Positions 9,949 through 17,923 of a DNA stretch of 59,286 nt are shown one piece after another. A program made the position numbers and the translations under genes. Every line of letters starts with the position of its first letter. Position 1 is the first letter of the stretch. The notes beneath the pieces were generated by a model. It did not search any database, was not told the DNA's origin, and worked only from the letters and a program-made list of their open reading frames with translations. Source of the DNA: Pusillimonas sp044464525 (lineage in GTDB: Bacteria; Pseudomonadota; Gammaproteobacteria; Burkholderiales; Burkholderiaceae_B); the NCBI RefSeq assembly GCF_044464525.1, contig NZ_JBIQLE010000021.1, positions 1 through 59,286 of the forward strand. The letters are read 5' to 3'.

Positions 9949-10350
9949 CTAGAATTCGTAGCCGTCGACCGACCTTTCCTGGCCTGAAAGCCGCGAAAGG
10001 TCCAGCGGCCGGATCGCGCCCATCCAGATGGCGCAATCGCGATGATCAATCAGGTCGTTTCCCGTAATCGGATGGGTGAATACCACCAGGCCGTTTCGAT
10101 TCAGGGCCAGCCACGGAAGCAATTCAGCCAGCACATGGGGGCGATATGCCAGTTGGCAGCTCCAGTCGGGGTGCGGCCCGACGGGTTTTTCGTGGACGCG
10201 GCCCATTTTCACTTCGAAGCGGTTGGCGGCCTCGAGGCACAATTGCCTGGCCTGTTCGACGCCGGACGCGTCGAAATAAACATGTGAATGGTAGCCGGCC
10301 ACAGGGCGCTGTATCCACTCTGGGAGCTGAATATCGGTTCTGGTTTCCAT
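9949..10350 (-). CDS. DOPA 4,5-dioxygenase family protein
   Basis: A 133-residue protein with histidine-rich motifs of this family: YHSHVYFD near the N-terminus, GRVHEKPVGPHP in the middle and FTHPITGNDLIDHRDCAIWM towards the end. Characterised members open the ring of DOPA or other catechols next to the hydroxyls using non-haem iron, but most bacterial members have no proven substrate. The gene faces away from a BenE-type transporter, with 80 bp between their starts, and is convergent with the LuxR gene. Family assignment is firm; substrate is unknown. Confidence 0.8.
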   Translation of the reverse strand: METRTDIQLPEWIQRPVAGYHSHVYFDASGVEQARQLCLEAANRFEVKMGRVHEKPVGPHPDWSCQLAYRPHVLAELLPWLALNRNGLVVFTHPITGNDLIDHRDCAIWMGAIRPLDLSRLSGQERSVDGYEF

Positions 10351-10430
10351 ATGCTTACATTAGCATGGTTACAATGCACCGAACCAAGGTCCGACGGAAA
10401 AAGATCGGGCTGTGCGAACCGGATGGGGAG

Positions 10431-11606
10431 ATGCGGGTGTTATCTAGGGACTGGTCTGTTTCAGCGGTCACGGCGGGTTTCCTGGCGGTGCTTATCGCCT
10501 ATGCGGGTCCGGCGGTAATCTTCTTCCAGGCGGCGGCGGTGGCCGAGGTATCGAAAGAGATGCTGTCGTCCTGGATCTGGGCGATTTCCATTGGCCCGGC
10601 GGTTACCGGCATCTACCTTAGCTGGAAATTCAAAACCCCCATCGTCACGGCATGGTCGGCGCCCGGCACCGCGCTGCTCGTCACGCTTTTTCCGGCCATC
10701 AGTGTCAATCAGGCCGTGGCGGCCTACATTACGTCGGCGGTCATTATCTTCATCATCGGCGTGTCGGGATGGTTCGACCGCATCATCCGAAGCATACCGC
10801 GCGGCATCGCCTCCGGCATGATGGCGGGCATTTTATTTCAGTTCGGGCTGGATGCCTTCCGATCGGCGGCCACGGCTCCCGTGCTTGCGTTTGGAATGAT
10901 TGCCGCCTATATCGTGTTCCGGCGGTTGTGGCCGCGTTATTGCATCGTGCTGGTGCTGCTGGCGGGCATTGCACTGGCCGTGCTTACCGGCGGCACCAGT
11001 TTGTCATCGCTAAGCCTTGAACTGGCCACCCCGGTTTTCATCATGCCGGAGTGGACCTGGGACAGTACCCTCAGTCTGGCGCTGCCGCTGGTGCTTGTCA
11101 GTCTCACGGGGCAATTTCTGCCCGGCATGGCCATACTCAAGGTGTCGGGCTATGACACGCCCGCCCGGCCCTTGCTGGTCACCACCAGTGCGGCTTCGGT
11201 GGTGGTGGCGCTGTTCGGCGGCATCAACGTGGTCATTGCCGCCATCACCGCCGCGCTTTGCACCGGCAAGGACGCCCACGAAGATCCCTCCCGGCGTTAT
11301 GTCGCCGGTATCGCCAATGGCGTGTTCTATTTGATTGGAGGCTTGTTCGCCGGCACCATCGTGCTGCTGTTCACGGCGCTGCCCAAGGAATTCATCGCCG
11401 TGCTCGCAGGCCTGGCGTTGCTGGGAGCCATCACCAGCAATGTTGTAGGAACGGTACAAGACGAAGATAACCGTGAAGCCGCAATGGTCACCTTCCTGGC
11501 CACAGCCTCGAACATGAGTTTCCTGGGCTTGGGCTCAGCATTTTGGGGGGTAGTGATAGGTGGTTTCGCCTATGCTGTGCTCCACTTGCGTAAGTCGCGG
11601 TCCTGA
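10431..11606 (+). CDS. benE: Benzoate/H+ symporter, BenE family
   Basis: Inner-membrane proton symporter for aromatic acids. The 391 residues from the ATG at 10431, which sits behind a purine-rich GGATGGGGAG, match the family length. The product is made of about eleven to twelve hydrophobic segments, beginning with SVSAVTAGFLAVLIAYAG and with the family-like GPAVIFFQAA and GGINVVIAAITAALCTG regions. A longer frame back to 10146 overlaps the divergent dioxygenase gene and is rejected. The neighbouring DOPA-dioxygenase-like gene suggests a shared role in handling a dihydroxylated aromatic, but BenE transporters are often found without benzoate genes. Confidence 0.88.
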   Translation: MRVLSRDWSVSAVTAGFLAVLIAYAGPAVIFFQAAAVAEVSKEMLSSWIWAISIGPAVTGIYLSWKFKTPIVTAWSAPGTALLVTLFPAISVNQAVAAYITSAVIIFIIGVSGWFDRIIRSIPRGIASGMMAGILFQFGLDAFRSAATAPVLAFGMIAAYIVFRRLWPRYCIVLVLLAGIALAVLTGGTSLSSLSLELATPVFIMPEWTWDSTLSLALPLVLVSLTGQFLPGMAILKVSGYDTPARPLLVTTSAASVVVALFGGINVVIAAITAALCTGKDAHEDPSRRYVAGIANGVFYLIGGLFAGTIVLLFTALPKEFIAVLAGLALLGAITSNVVGTVQDEDNREAAMVTFLATASNMSFLGLGSAFWGVVIGGFAYAVLHLRKSRS

Positions 11607-11681
11607 TGAGCCTTCGCCCTGTTTATGAACAAAAAGGGCTGCGTTCAATCCATCTTATTACTTTAAGAAATAAACAAAGAC

Positions 11682-11698
11682 CACGAAATTTGTTCGTG
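11682..11698. promoter_or_regulatory. Inverted repeat upstream of the first NitT/TauT transporter
   Basis: CACGAA (11682-11687) and TTCGTG (11693-11698) form a perfect 6-5-6 dyad in the 221-bp AT-rich region between benE and the ABC ATPase gene. Its position 130 bp above the start codon fits an operator. No cognate regulator is encoded beside it. Confidence 0.35.
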
Positions 11699-11827
11699 CG
11701 GGGCCGTTAAAAAAGTAAAGTTTCATATACGTTAATCAATGTGTTTTGGGTGTGTTTAATACCCGTATGGCTATAAGGGTTATCCGATCATCGGGTCGCC
11801 GGCCGCGAACACGACACGAACCAACTT

Positions 11828-12625
11828 ATGAAACTTGAATTCCAAAACATCAAGAAGAGCTTCGGCGATCTCAACGTCGTCCAGGATTTCAGCCGCGAGG
11901 TTGCATCCGGCGAACTCGTTGCCCTGGTAGGCCCTTCAGGCTGCGGCAAATCCACGCTGCTGCATATTGCGGCCGGGCTTGAGCGGCCGTCTGCGGGCTC
12001 GATGCTGGCGGGCGGCAAAGCGGTGCGCGGCCCCGATCCGGAGCGCACACTCATGTTCCAGGAAAACGCCCTGTATCCATGGATGACTCTCATCCAGAAC
12101 GTGGCCCTTGCGCTCGAGTTTCAAAAGATTGATAAAAAACTGGCCGAGAAGCAGGCGCGCGAATGGCTCGAGAAGGTCAACCTGAAAAACTTTGAAGATT
12201 ACTACCCTCATCAAGTATCAGGAGGCATGCGCCAGCGCGCCGCTTTGGCCAGGGCTTTCATTACCCGTCCTAAGGCCTTGCTGTTGGACGAGCCGTTTGG
12301 CGCGCTCGACGCCCTCACTCGCATGACCTTGCAGGACGCCCTGCGGCAATTGATTCGCGAGGCAGGGCCAACCGTGCTGCTGGTCACTCATGACGTCGAT
12401 GAGGCGTTGTTCCTGGCCGACCGCGTCCTGGTCTTCAGTAAGCGGCCCGCCACGGTATTGAAAGAATTCTCGCTGTCTCAGCACGAGAAAACACACGATC
12501 TATCTCAGTTTGCTGACACGCGGCGCGAGATCTTGAGCCTGTTGGGCATTCATGCGCAAGCAGGCGACAGCGCGGCCGAGCTTGACGCCGAATCAGAAGA
12601 ACCACTTGAAGGAGTAGCAGTATGA
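11828..12625 (+). CDS. ABC transporter ATP-binding protein, NitT/TauT family
   Basis: Cytoplasmic ATPase powering uptake of a small organic acid, sulfonate, nitrate-like ion or thiamine precursor. The 265 residues hold Walker A GPSGCGKST (about residue 38), the Q-loop region MFQENALYPWM, the signature SGGMRQR, Walker B LLLDEPFGALD and the switch histidine in LLVTHDVDEA. This is the SsuB/TauB type. It overlaps the next gene by four bases (ATGA). The ribosome-binding site is poor. Confidence 0.93.
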   Translation: MKLEFQNIKKSFGDLNVVQDFSREVASGELVALVGPSGCGKSTLLHIAAGLERPSAGSMLAGGKAVRGPDPERTLMFQENALYPWMTLIQNVALALEFQKIDKKLAEKQAREWLEKVNLKNFEDYYPHQVSGGMRQRAALARAFITRPKALLLDEPFGALDALTRMTLQDALRQLIREAGPTVLLVTHDVDEALFLADRVLVFSKRPATVLKEFSLSQHEKTHDLSQFADTRREILSLLGIHAQAGDSAAELDAESEEPLEGVAV

Positions 12626-13617
12626 AGTTTTTACGTATGTTGTTGCCGGCATTGGCCGCGCTTGCACTTTCCAGCCAGGCGCTTGCCGCCGAGAAATTCA
12701 AGATCGGCTATCTGCGCGTGATGGACGACGCACAGGTGATGGCTGCGTACGAGGGCGGTTTCTACGAGAAACACGGCCTGGATGTGGAACTGGTCGAGTT
12801 CAAGTCGGGCACCGACCTGATCAAAGCCATCGTGGGCGGACAGCTCGACACCGGGGTGCTGGGCTTTACCAACGCCGCTTCGTGGTCGTCGCGCGGCGCC
12901 GATCTTAAGGTGGTGGGTGGTGCGCAGCATGGCTACCACGCCATTGTCGTGCGTGACGACGCCAATATCAAGAGTGTCGCCGATCTCAAGGGCCGCATAC
13001 TGGCCTCGCAAAAAGAGGGCAGTACCGCAGACACCGTTTTGCGCGGTGTCGTTCTCAAGGATGCCGGCCTGACTCCCACCGATCTGAACATCATGGGAGT
13101 AAGCCCGCAAGTGGCGGTGCAGTCGCTCGTGGGCAGCCGGGTCGATGCCGCCTTCTTGTTCGAGCCTCAAGCCAGCATCGCCAAACTGGTCGCGCCGGTC
13201 ACTGAAATCTACGAAATCGGCGAAGTCTGGCCTTTCCCGTGCATGGTTGTGATTACCTCTGGCGAAACCCTGCGCAATAACAAAGAGGGCGTGTGGGCCT
13301 CTATGGACGCCCAGCGCGAGGCCATCGACCTGCTTGCCAACAATCCCGAGGAAGCCGCCAAGCTGATCGCAAGCTACTTCATCTCTGAGCCCAAGCTCAA
13401 GACAATGGAACACGGCGAGATCCCGCGTGAAGAGGTCATTCGCGATGCTATTGTCAGCCAAACCTTCAGCCCCGTCCTTACCCCTCAAGAGGTGGCGCGC
13501 ATGCAGGAGATTGCCGACATCATGCAAAGCCAGGGTGCGCTCAAGACCCGCGATGGATCACCGTTCGACGTAAAAAGCATTGTTGATCTGAGCTGGCAGG
13601 AAGCCCGCGAGCTATAA
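12622..13617 (+). CDS. ABC transporter substrate-binding protein, NitT/TauT (SsuA/THI5-like) family
   Basis: Periplasmic binding protein of 331 residues with a clear signal peptide ending ALALSSQALAA. The mature part begins EKFKIGYLRVMDDAQVMAAY and has the two-lobed type II fold pattern, including the GQLDTGVLGFTNAA region that lines the ligand cleft in SsuA-like proteins. The ligand cannot be told from sequence. It is translationally coupled to the ATPase gene; the permease follows 108 bp later behind a terminator-like hairpin. Confidence 0.9.
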   Translation: MKFLRMLLPALAALALSSQALAAEKFKIGYLRVMDDAQVMAAYEGGFYEKHGLDVELVEFKSGTDLIKAIVGGQLDTGVLGFTNAASWSSRGADLKVVGGAQHGYHAIVVRDDANIKSVADLKGRILASQKEGSTADTVLRGVVLKDAGLTPTDLNIMGVSPQVAVQSLVGSRVDAAFLFEPQASIAKLVAPVTEIYEIGEVWPFPCMVVITSGETLRNNKEGVWASMDAQREAIDLLANNPEEAAKLIASYFISEPKLKTMEHGEIPREEVIRDAIVSQTFSPVLTPQEVARMQEIADIMQSQGALKTRDGSPFDVKSIVDLSWQEAREL

Positions 13618-13683
13618 TTTTCGCCTCTTTATCAACCGCGGCCCGTTGACACTGAAGTAGGCCACCGTGTCAGCAGGCAGCAG

Positions 13684-13715
13684 AGATGGCCGGTTGTTGC
13701 CGGCCATCTTGTTTT
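13684..13715 (+). terminator. Terminator or attenuator inside the transporter operon
   Basis: AGATGGCCGG (13684-13693) pairs perfectly with CCGGCCATCT (13700-13709) around TTGTTG, followed by the T-rich TTGTTTTG. By form this is a rho-independent terminator. It lies between the binding-protein gene and the permease gene and ends 10 bases before the permease ATG. It would be expected to make far more ATPase and binding protein than permease, or to respond to a signal. Confidence 0.75.
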
Positions 13716-13725
13716 GAAGCACTTT

Positions 13726-14499
13726 ATGAGCTCGCGTTCACAACTTACCTCTTTTCAAAAGGCCACCGCGATGACGGTGGCGATTCTGTTTATTTTGCTT
13801 ATTTGGCAGGCTGCTGCGTGGACACTGCCTGATTTCCTCATGCCGGGCGTGCCGACGGTAATTCTGCGCTTGTGGGCCGACATCCAAACAGGCGAGTTCA
13901 GACAGATATTGTCGGGCAGTCTTGCGCGCCTGGGGTTCGGTTATGGTTTCGCCCTGGTTTTCGGCATCGGGCTGGGCCTGCTTGGCGGCGTGTTGTACTT
14001 CTTTCGCGAAGTGCTCAAGTCGGCCATTATCATTCTTCAGTCGATTCCTTCCATCGCCTGGGTTCCGCTGTTTCTTATTTTGATGGGTTTCGGCAATGTG
14101 CCGATCATTGTGGTTATTGCATTGGCTGCGTTCTTCCCGGCGGCTCTGTCCGTGATGAACGCCACCGAGAGCGTACTGAAGGTGCATGTCTCGGCAGCCC
14201 GTGTAATGGGCGCCTCGCGTTGGGGCATGATCAAACGGGTCTATCTGCCGGCCGTCATGCCCGAGCTGATCACGGGCGCTCAATTGGCCTTTGGCAATGC
14301 GTGGCGTGCACTGATCTCGGCCGAGATGCTCATTGGCTTTGGGCAGGGATTGGGCCGGTCTCTGGCCTATGCGGGCGAAACCGCAGACATGGTCGGAGTG
14401 ATGGCCAATATTCTTACCATCGCGATTTTGGCCACCTTGATAGACCAAGTGCTGCTCGAGAACCTGAAGCGCAAGCTGTTGCGCTATCAATATGTCTAG
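13726..14499 (+). CDS. ABC transporter permease, NitT/TauT (SsuC) family
   Basis: Inner-membrane channel subunit partnering the ATPase at 11828 and binding protein at 12622. It has 257 residues from the ATG at 13726; a TTG at 13714 is possible but falls in the terminator T-run. About six membrane segments are visible, and the EAA loop that contacts the ATPase is AARVMGASRWGMIKRVYLPAVMPE. QSIPSIAWVPLFLILMGFGN is typical of the family. Only one permease is encoded here, so it presumably works as a homodimer. Confidence 0.92.
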   Translation: MSSRSQLTSFQKATAMTVAILFILLIWQAAAWTLPDFLMPGVPTVILRLWADIQTGEFRQILSGSLARLGFGYGFALVFGIGLGLLGGVLYFFREVLKSAIIILQSIPSIAWVPLFLILMGFGNVPIIVVIALAAFFPAALSVMNATESVLKVHVSAARVMGASRWGMIKRVYLPAVMPELITGAQLAFGNAWRALISAEMLIGFGQGLGRSLAYAGETADMVGVMANILTIAILATLIDQVLLENLKRKLLRYQYV

Positions 14500-14528
14500 G
14501 ATGCAGTTTTAAGCTGACCGGTATCAAA

Positions 14529-15383
14529 ATGCTCAGTTCGTTGATTCGTTCTTTGTTTGTCGCGATGCTCTTGTGTCTGGGGACGGGCGTTGGGGCGGTG
14601 CAATCGCAATCGTCGCCTGCCGCGGCTGCGTCCGGTGCGCCGGCCAAGCCCAGTGCCGATGCGACGCAGCAGGGCGATTCCGGGTTGAAGGTCGGTGTCC
14701 GTTATGCGCCGCCGCCATTCGTGGGCGGCACTAAAGTACGAACTCCCGAGAGCATAGAAACGTTGCTCGTTGAAGCGGTGGCGAAAGCCTTGGAACGACA
14801 ACCGCGTTTCGTCGGGCTAGACTCAGCGCACACCTCGGTGGCGCCCGATACCATCGATTTCGCCGTGGTCGATGTTCCAGAAGGGGAAACCCCGCCAACG
14901 AACGGCTGGACCGCCATTGCCACGGGGCAGGTGACCCATCCCATGGCCATCATGCGTACCGACACCGACATCAGGTCGTGGCGGCAACTGACGGGAAGAA
15001 CCGTGTGTGTGGCCGAAGACGGGCGCTACGTGGGCCATATTGCCGAAAAGTATGGGGCTATCGAACAGGTCTATCGCGCACCCGCCGATTCACTGCTGGC
15101 ACTGCGCATAGGAGAATGTGACGCCGCCGTGCATGACGACACCATGTTGAAGGCCTTGCTGCGTTTTCCCGAATGGAAGAAATTTTCGGCCAGCTTGTCT
15201 GCGCGCGACGCGTCGGTGCAGTATTTTCTTGTTTCCGCCAGCCATCCGGAATTGGCGGTAAAGCTGCAGGAAATGGTGAAATCCTGGAAAACCAAGGGAT
15301 ATTACGGCAAGCTTATTGCCGACATGACTCAAGACATCGCTTTCGAGGTCTACTTGGACCAAGCCGTGCCCGATTGCCATTAA
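14529..15383 (+). CDS. Periplasmic substrate-binding protein, family 3 (SBP_bac_3-like)
   Basis: The ATG at 14529 gives 284 residues with a signal peptide (LIRSLFVAMLLCLGTGVGA), then a low-complexity Ser/Ala/Pro linker of about 35 residues, then a binding-protein core starting GLKVGVRYAPPPFVGG. Family 3 proteins usually bind polar amino acids, but related ones serve other periplasmic roles. It is 29 bp behind the NitT/TauT permease although that transporter has its own binding protein of another family. Its partner is therefore unclear, and the linker is unusual for a freely diffusing receptor. Confidence 0.75.
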   Translation: MLSSLIRSLFVAMLLCLGTGVGAVQSQSSPAAAASGAPAKPSADATQQGDSGLKVGVRYAPPPFVGGTKVRTPESIETLLVEAVAKALERQPRFVGLDSAHTSVAPDTIDFAVVDVPEGETPPTNGWTAIATGQVTHPMAIMRTDTDIRSWRQLTGRTVCVAEDGRYVGHIAEKYGAIEQVYRAPADSLLALRIGECDAAVHDDTMLKALLRFPEWKKFSASLSARDASVQYFLVSASHPELAVKLQEMVKSWKTKGYYGKLIADMTQDIAFEVYLDQAVPDCH

Positions 15384-15425
15384 GGTTCTTTTTATCGAAA
15401 AAGCTTTTTAGCCGAGTTGCTGATT

Positions 15426-15953
15426 GTGAACACACCCGTTTCCCCCGAGCGTACAGGCCGTTTGTTTTTTGCGCTGTGGCCCGACGACGATACAGCCAGG
15501 CTGATTGCCCAAAGGCAAGCGGCGCTTGATGGCGGGCGTCAGACACATCCCCGCGACTTTCACCTGACATTGCTGTTCTTGGGCATGCAGCCTTCAGAGC
15601 ATTTGACTGATCTGAAGAAGGTGGTCGAAGAGATCACCTTCAATCCTATTCTTCTCACGTTAGACCGTTATGGCGAGTTTTCCCGCCAGAAAGTCGTGTG
15701 GGCCGGTACAGGCGAGACCCCGCAAGCCTTGCTCGAGCTAAGACAGCGTCTGTTGTCCATGCCGGCCCTGGCTGAGCTTCCCTTTCGTCGCGAGGCGGGC
15801 TTTGTGCCCCATGTCACGCTTGCACGCAAGACTCAAGCGCCGCAACAGGTGTTTGAGCCTATTGCATGGCGAGCAACACGGATCGGGCTGGCGGATTCAA
15901 CCGGAAACACCGGGGGGCCGCGTTATCGGCTGCTGGCTTGCCGCGATGTTTAG
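15426..15953 (+). CDS. thpR: RNA 2',3'-cyclic phosphodiesterase (2H family, LigT/ThpR)
   Basis: Hydrolyses 2',3'-cyclic phosphate ends of RNA and can join tRNA halves in vitro. The 175-residue product carries both catalytic HxTx motifs: HLTL (about residue 45) and HVTL (about residue 125). A GTG at 15426 gives a product beginning NTPVSPERTGRLFFALWP; a TTG at 15417 would add three residues. It sits between the family-3 binding protein and sixA on the same strand. Confidence 0.9.
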   Translation: MNTPVSPERTGRLFFALWPDDDTARLIAQRQAALDGGRQTHPRDFHLTLLFLGMQPSEHLTDLKKVVEEITFNPILLTLDRYGEFSRQKVVWAGTGETPQALLELRQRLLSMPALAELPFRREAGFVPHVTLARKTQAPQQVFEPIAWRATRIGLADSTGNTGGPRYRLLACRDV

Positions 15954-15990
15954 CCTGGGTTACCGTTTCAGCTTTGCTTGAGGAGCCCCG

Positions 15991-16518
15991 ATGTCCGTCG
16001 CAACCCGCCGTCTTTACTTATTGCGCCATGCCGAGGCCGATAGGCCGGCTTCCGTTCAAGATCACGAGCGCCCGCTTAGTGCGCAGGGCTGCGATGATGC
16101 CGCGTCGATAGGGGCTTATATGGCGCGCGCAGGCTTGACGCCAAGTGTCGCGGTGGTCTCCACTTCGACGCGCACGCGCAGCACGTGGTCTTTGGTGCAG
16201 AAGGCATTGCCCAACCTGGTGCCGGCCATCTTCGAGAGCCGCATTTACGAATCCAGCGCCGACGACATTCTGAGCGTGATTCACGCCACGCCGGCGGCGC
16301 ACGAAAGTGTGATCGTGGTGGGGCACAACCCGGGCATGTATCGGCTTGCGCTGTATCTTGTCGGAAGGGCCGACCGCAACGCGTTTGCCAGGCTGCACGC
16401 CGATTTTCCTCCCGGCTCGTTGGCCGTGGTGGATTTTGACGTGGCCGACTGGAATAGCCTTGCCGAGCACAGCGGCTCGCTCGAGCGCTTTGCCACACCG
16501 GCAAGCCAGACTGACTAG
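15991..16518 (+). CDS. sixA: Phosphohistidine phosphatase SixA / histidine phosphatase family protein
   Basis: Removes phosphate from phosphohistidine in signalling proteins; E. coli SixA acts on the nitrogen-PTS protein NPr and on ArcB. The 175-residue product has the catalytic RHG-like LRHAEADRP at the N-terminus and the second catalytic histidine in VVGHNPGM. The start follows GAGGAG. It is slightly longer than E. coli SixA at its C-terminus. The exact substrate is not determined by sequence. Confidence 0.85.
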   Translation: MSVATRRLYLLRHAEADRPASVQDHERPLSAQGCDDAASIGAYMARAGLTPSVAVVSTSTRTRSTWSLVQKALPNLVPAIFESRIYESSADDILSVIHATPAAHESVIVVGHNPGMYRLALYLVGRADRNAFARLHADFPPGSLAVVDFDVADWNSLAEHSGSLERFATPASQTD

Positions 16519-16540
16519 GCCTTCGGGAATGCTTTGCTGA

Positions 16541-16579
16541 TGCCAAGCCAGACGTCTTTACGAGACGTCTTAATTGGCA
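16541..16579. terminator. Convergent hairpin between sixA and infA
   Basis: AGACGTCT (16550-16557) pairs with a second AGACGTCT (16563-16570) around TTACG. Outside it TGCCAA (16541-16546) pairs with TTGGCA (16574-16579). The nested structure fills the gap between two convergent genes and can form from either strand, but no T-run is present, so termination is an inference from position. Confidence 0.5.
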
Positions 16580-16588
16580 AAACGCCTA

Positions 16589-16846
16589 TTAATGACGCCT
16601 GCGGGCGGGGGTGTAGGCAGGACGATTAGGCAAGTGGCGGAAGGTGATCCGACCCTTGCTAAGGTCGTAGGGGGACATTTCGAGGGTGACTTTATCGCCC
16701 GCGAGGATGCGGATGTGGTGCTTGCGCATTTTTCCGCCGGTGTAGGCAATGACGGGGTGGCCATTGTCCAGCAGTACGCGAAAACGGGAATCGGGAAGGA
16801 CTTCAGTAACAGAGCCGCTCATTTCCAACAATTCTTCTTTTGCCAT
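16589..16846 (-). CDS. infA: Translation initiation factor IF-1 (long paralogue)
   Basis: Binds the ribosomal A site during initiation. It is a single S1-like OB fold (EELLEMSGSVTEVLPDSRFR, then VLLDNGHPVIAYTGGKMRKH) with a basic tail ending RRRH. The 85 residues exceed the usual 72; Burkholderiales commonly carry both a 72-residue IF-1 in the ribosomal-protein operon and such a longer second copy at a separate site. The start follows AGGAGA. No ribosomal-protein genes are nearby, which fits the second-copy reading. Confidence 0.93.
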   Translation of the reverse strand: MAKEELLEMSGSVTEVLPDSRFRVLLDNGHPVIAYTGGKMRKHHIRILAGDKVTLEMSPYDLSKGRITFRHLPNRPAYTPARRRH

Positions 16847-17152
16847 ATGGGGTTCTCCTGTGATTAACAGTGCAGCAAGGCCACGCTGGTGGCGCGGGTT
16901 GCCAATGTTTTGGTGCGCGTGTGGCGCAGGTTGATGAATTAAAGACAGCGGGTAGGCGCGTGGCGTGCGCCGGGTCGCTATCTATATTACTTACGTGTAT
17001 TTTAAAAGACTTCTATTTAACTAAAAATTGTAACCGGTCCGTGGTGATTGGTCAAGACTTATTATGTCGTGGACCTTGGTTCGAAATTGATGTGATAGCC
17101 ACGTGATGTGTACTTAATGCAACAAGTAAGTCCGCCTCTTTAGGTTCCGCAT
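16847..17152. other. Upstream region of infA and end of the ABC operon, no gene
   Basis: This 306-bp stretch lies between the start of infA and the stop of an ABC permease gene; both genes read leftwards. The part at about 16985-17035 is markedly AT-rich. On the minus strand it contains a TAAAAT -10-like box with a weak TTTTTA at 17-base spacing, a plausible infA promoter with a leader of more than 120 bases. No reading frame is convincing, and no clear terminator for the ABC operon is visible. Confidence 0.45.
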
Positions 17153-17923
17153 TTATGAGGTAGTGCGCCATGGAATCACGAGACGTTCGCACCATTGCAG
17201 CAAAGCAGATGCCAGGAAGCCGACGCAACCCAACATGATTACGCACGCGTACAGTTCGGGCGTCTGGAATGAGCGCTGGGCCATCAGGATGCTTTGACCC
17301 AGCCCAGGCAGTGATGCCTGCATTTCTGTTACGACGGCTAAAATCAACGCAATGGCAAGCCCCACTCTGGCGCCCGCTACGATGTCGGCAAGGGCGCTGG
17401 GAAGCGAGACTTTGATAAATCGTTGCCATTGCGACATGCCCAAAGCATCGGCAACTTCGTAAAGACGCGGATTGACTGTGCTGAAGCCTTGTATTGCGGC
17501 GAGCAATACGGGCCAAAGCGAGCCGAAAGCAATAATGGCCGTTGACATCTGATTAGTCAGGCCAAAGGCAAGGATGGCCAGTGGAATGAAAGCGGAGGCA
17601 GGCATGGGCCTCATGAATTCAAGCGTCGGGCCTATCAGTTCGTGCACCATCCGAGAGCGCGTTATCAAGGCCCCCAGGATCACTCCTGCAATCGAGGCCG
17701 CAGCCCAACCGTAGATCATTCGCACGATGGTGGCCCACGTAGGGGGCCAGATATCGCCCTGGGTCATTAGCAGCCAGAGTTTGGAGAGTGTGCGGGTGGG
17801 CGGAGGGAAAAACAGACTGGAAATGAGTTCGTAGGCGGCTAGCAACTGCCAAATTGCAAGCAGAAAAATAACCAGGACTGTGGATGAGGCATATACCGCC
17901 CATCTATTGGACAGTATCTTCAT
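17153..17923 (-). CDS. ABC transporter permease, NitT/TauT family (second permease of the pair)
   Basis: Membrane subunit of 256 residues with about six hydrophobic segments. The EAA-type loop is VADALGMSQWQRFIKVSLPSALADI, here cited as the region around residue 160, and MRPMPASAFIPLAILAFGLT matches the family's central region. It starts four bases inside the end of the other permease gene. The two permeases are clearly different in sequence, so they probably form a heterodimer. This is the last gene of the eight-gene operon. Confidence 0.9.
   Translation of the reverse strand: MKILSNRWAVYASSTVLVIFLLAIWQLLAAYELISSLFFPPPTRTLSKLWLLMTQGDIWPPTWATIVRMIYGWAAASIAGVILGALITRSRMVHELIGPTLEFMRPMPASAFIPLAILAFGLTNQMSTAIIAFGSLWPVLLAAIQGFSTVNPRLYEVADALGMSQWQRFIKVSLPSALADIVAGARVGLAIALILAVVTEMQASLPGLGQSILMAQRSFQTPELYACVIMLGCVGFLASALLQWCERLVIPWRTTS

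Noticed and set aside
9018..10049. 343-residue frame on the minus strand opposite the LuxR gene
   Set aside because: Antisense shadow; the LuxR product has clear domain motifs and a ribosome-binding site.
13872..14528. Long 503-residue frame extending upstream of the family-3 binding protein
   Set aside because: The upstream part overlaps the permease gene in another frame and has no family features; the signal peptide sets the start at 14529.
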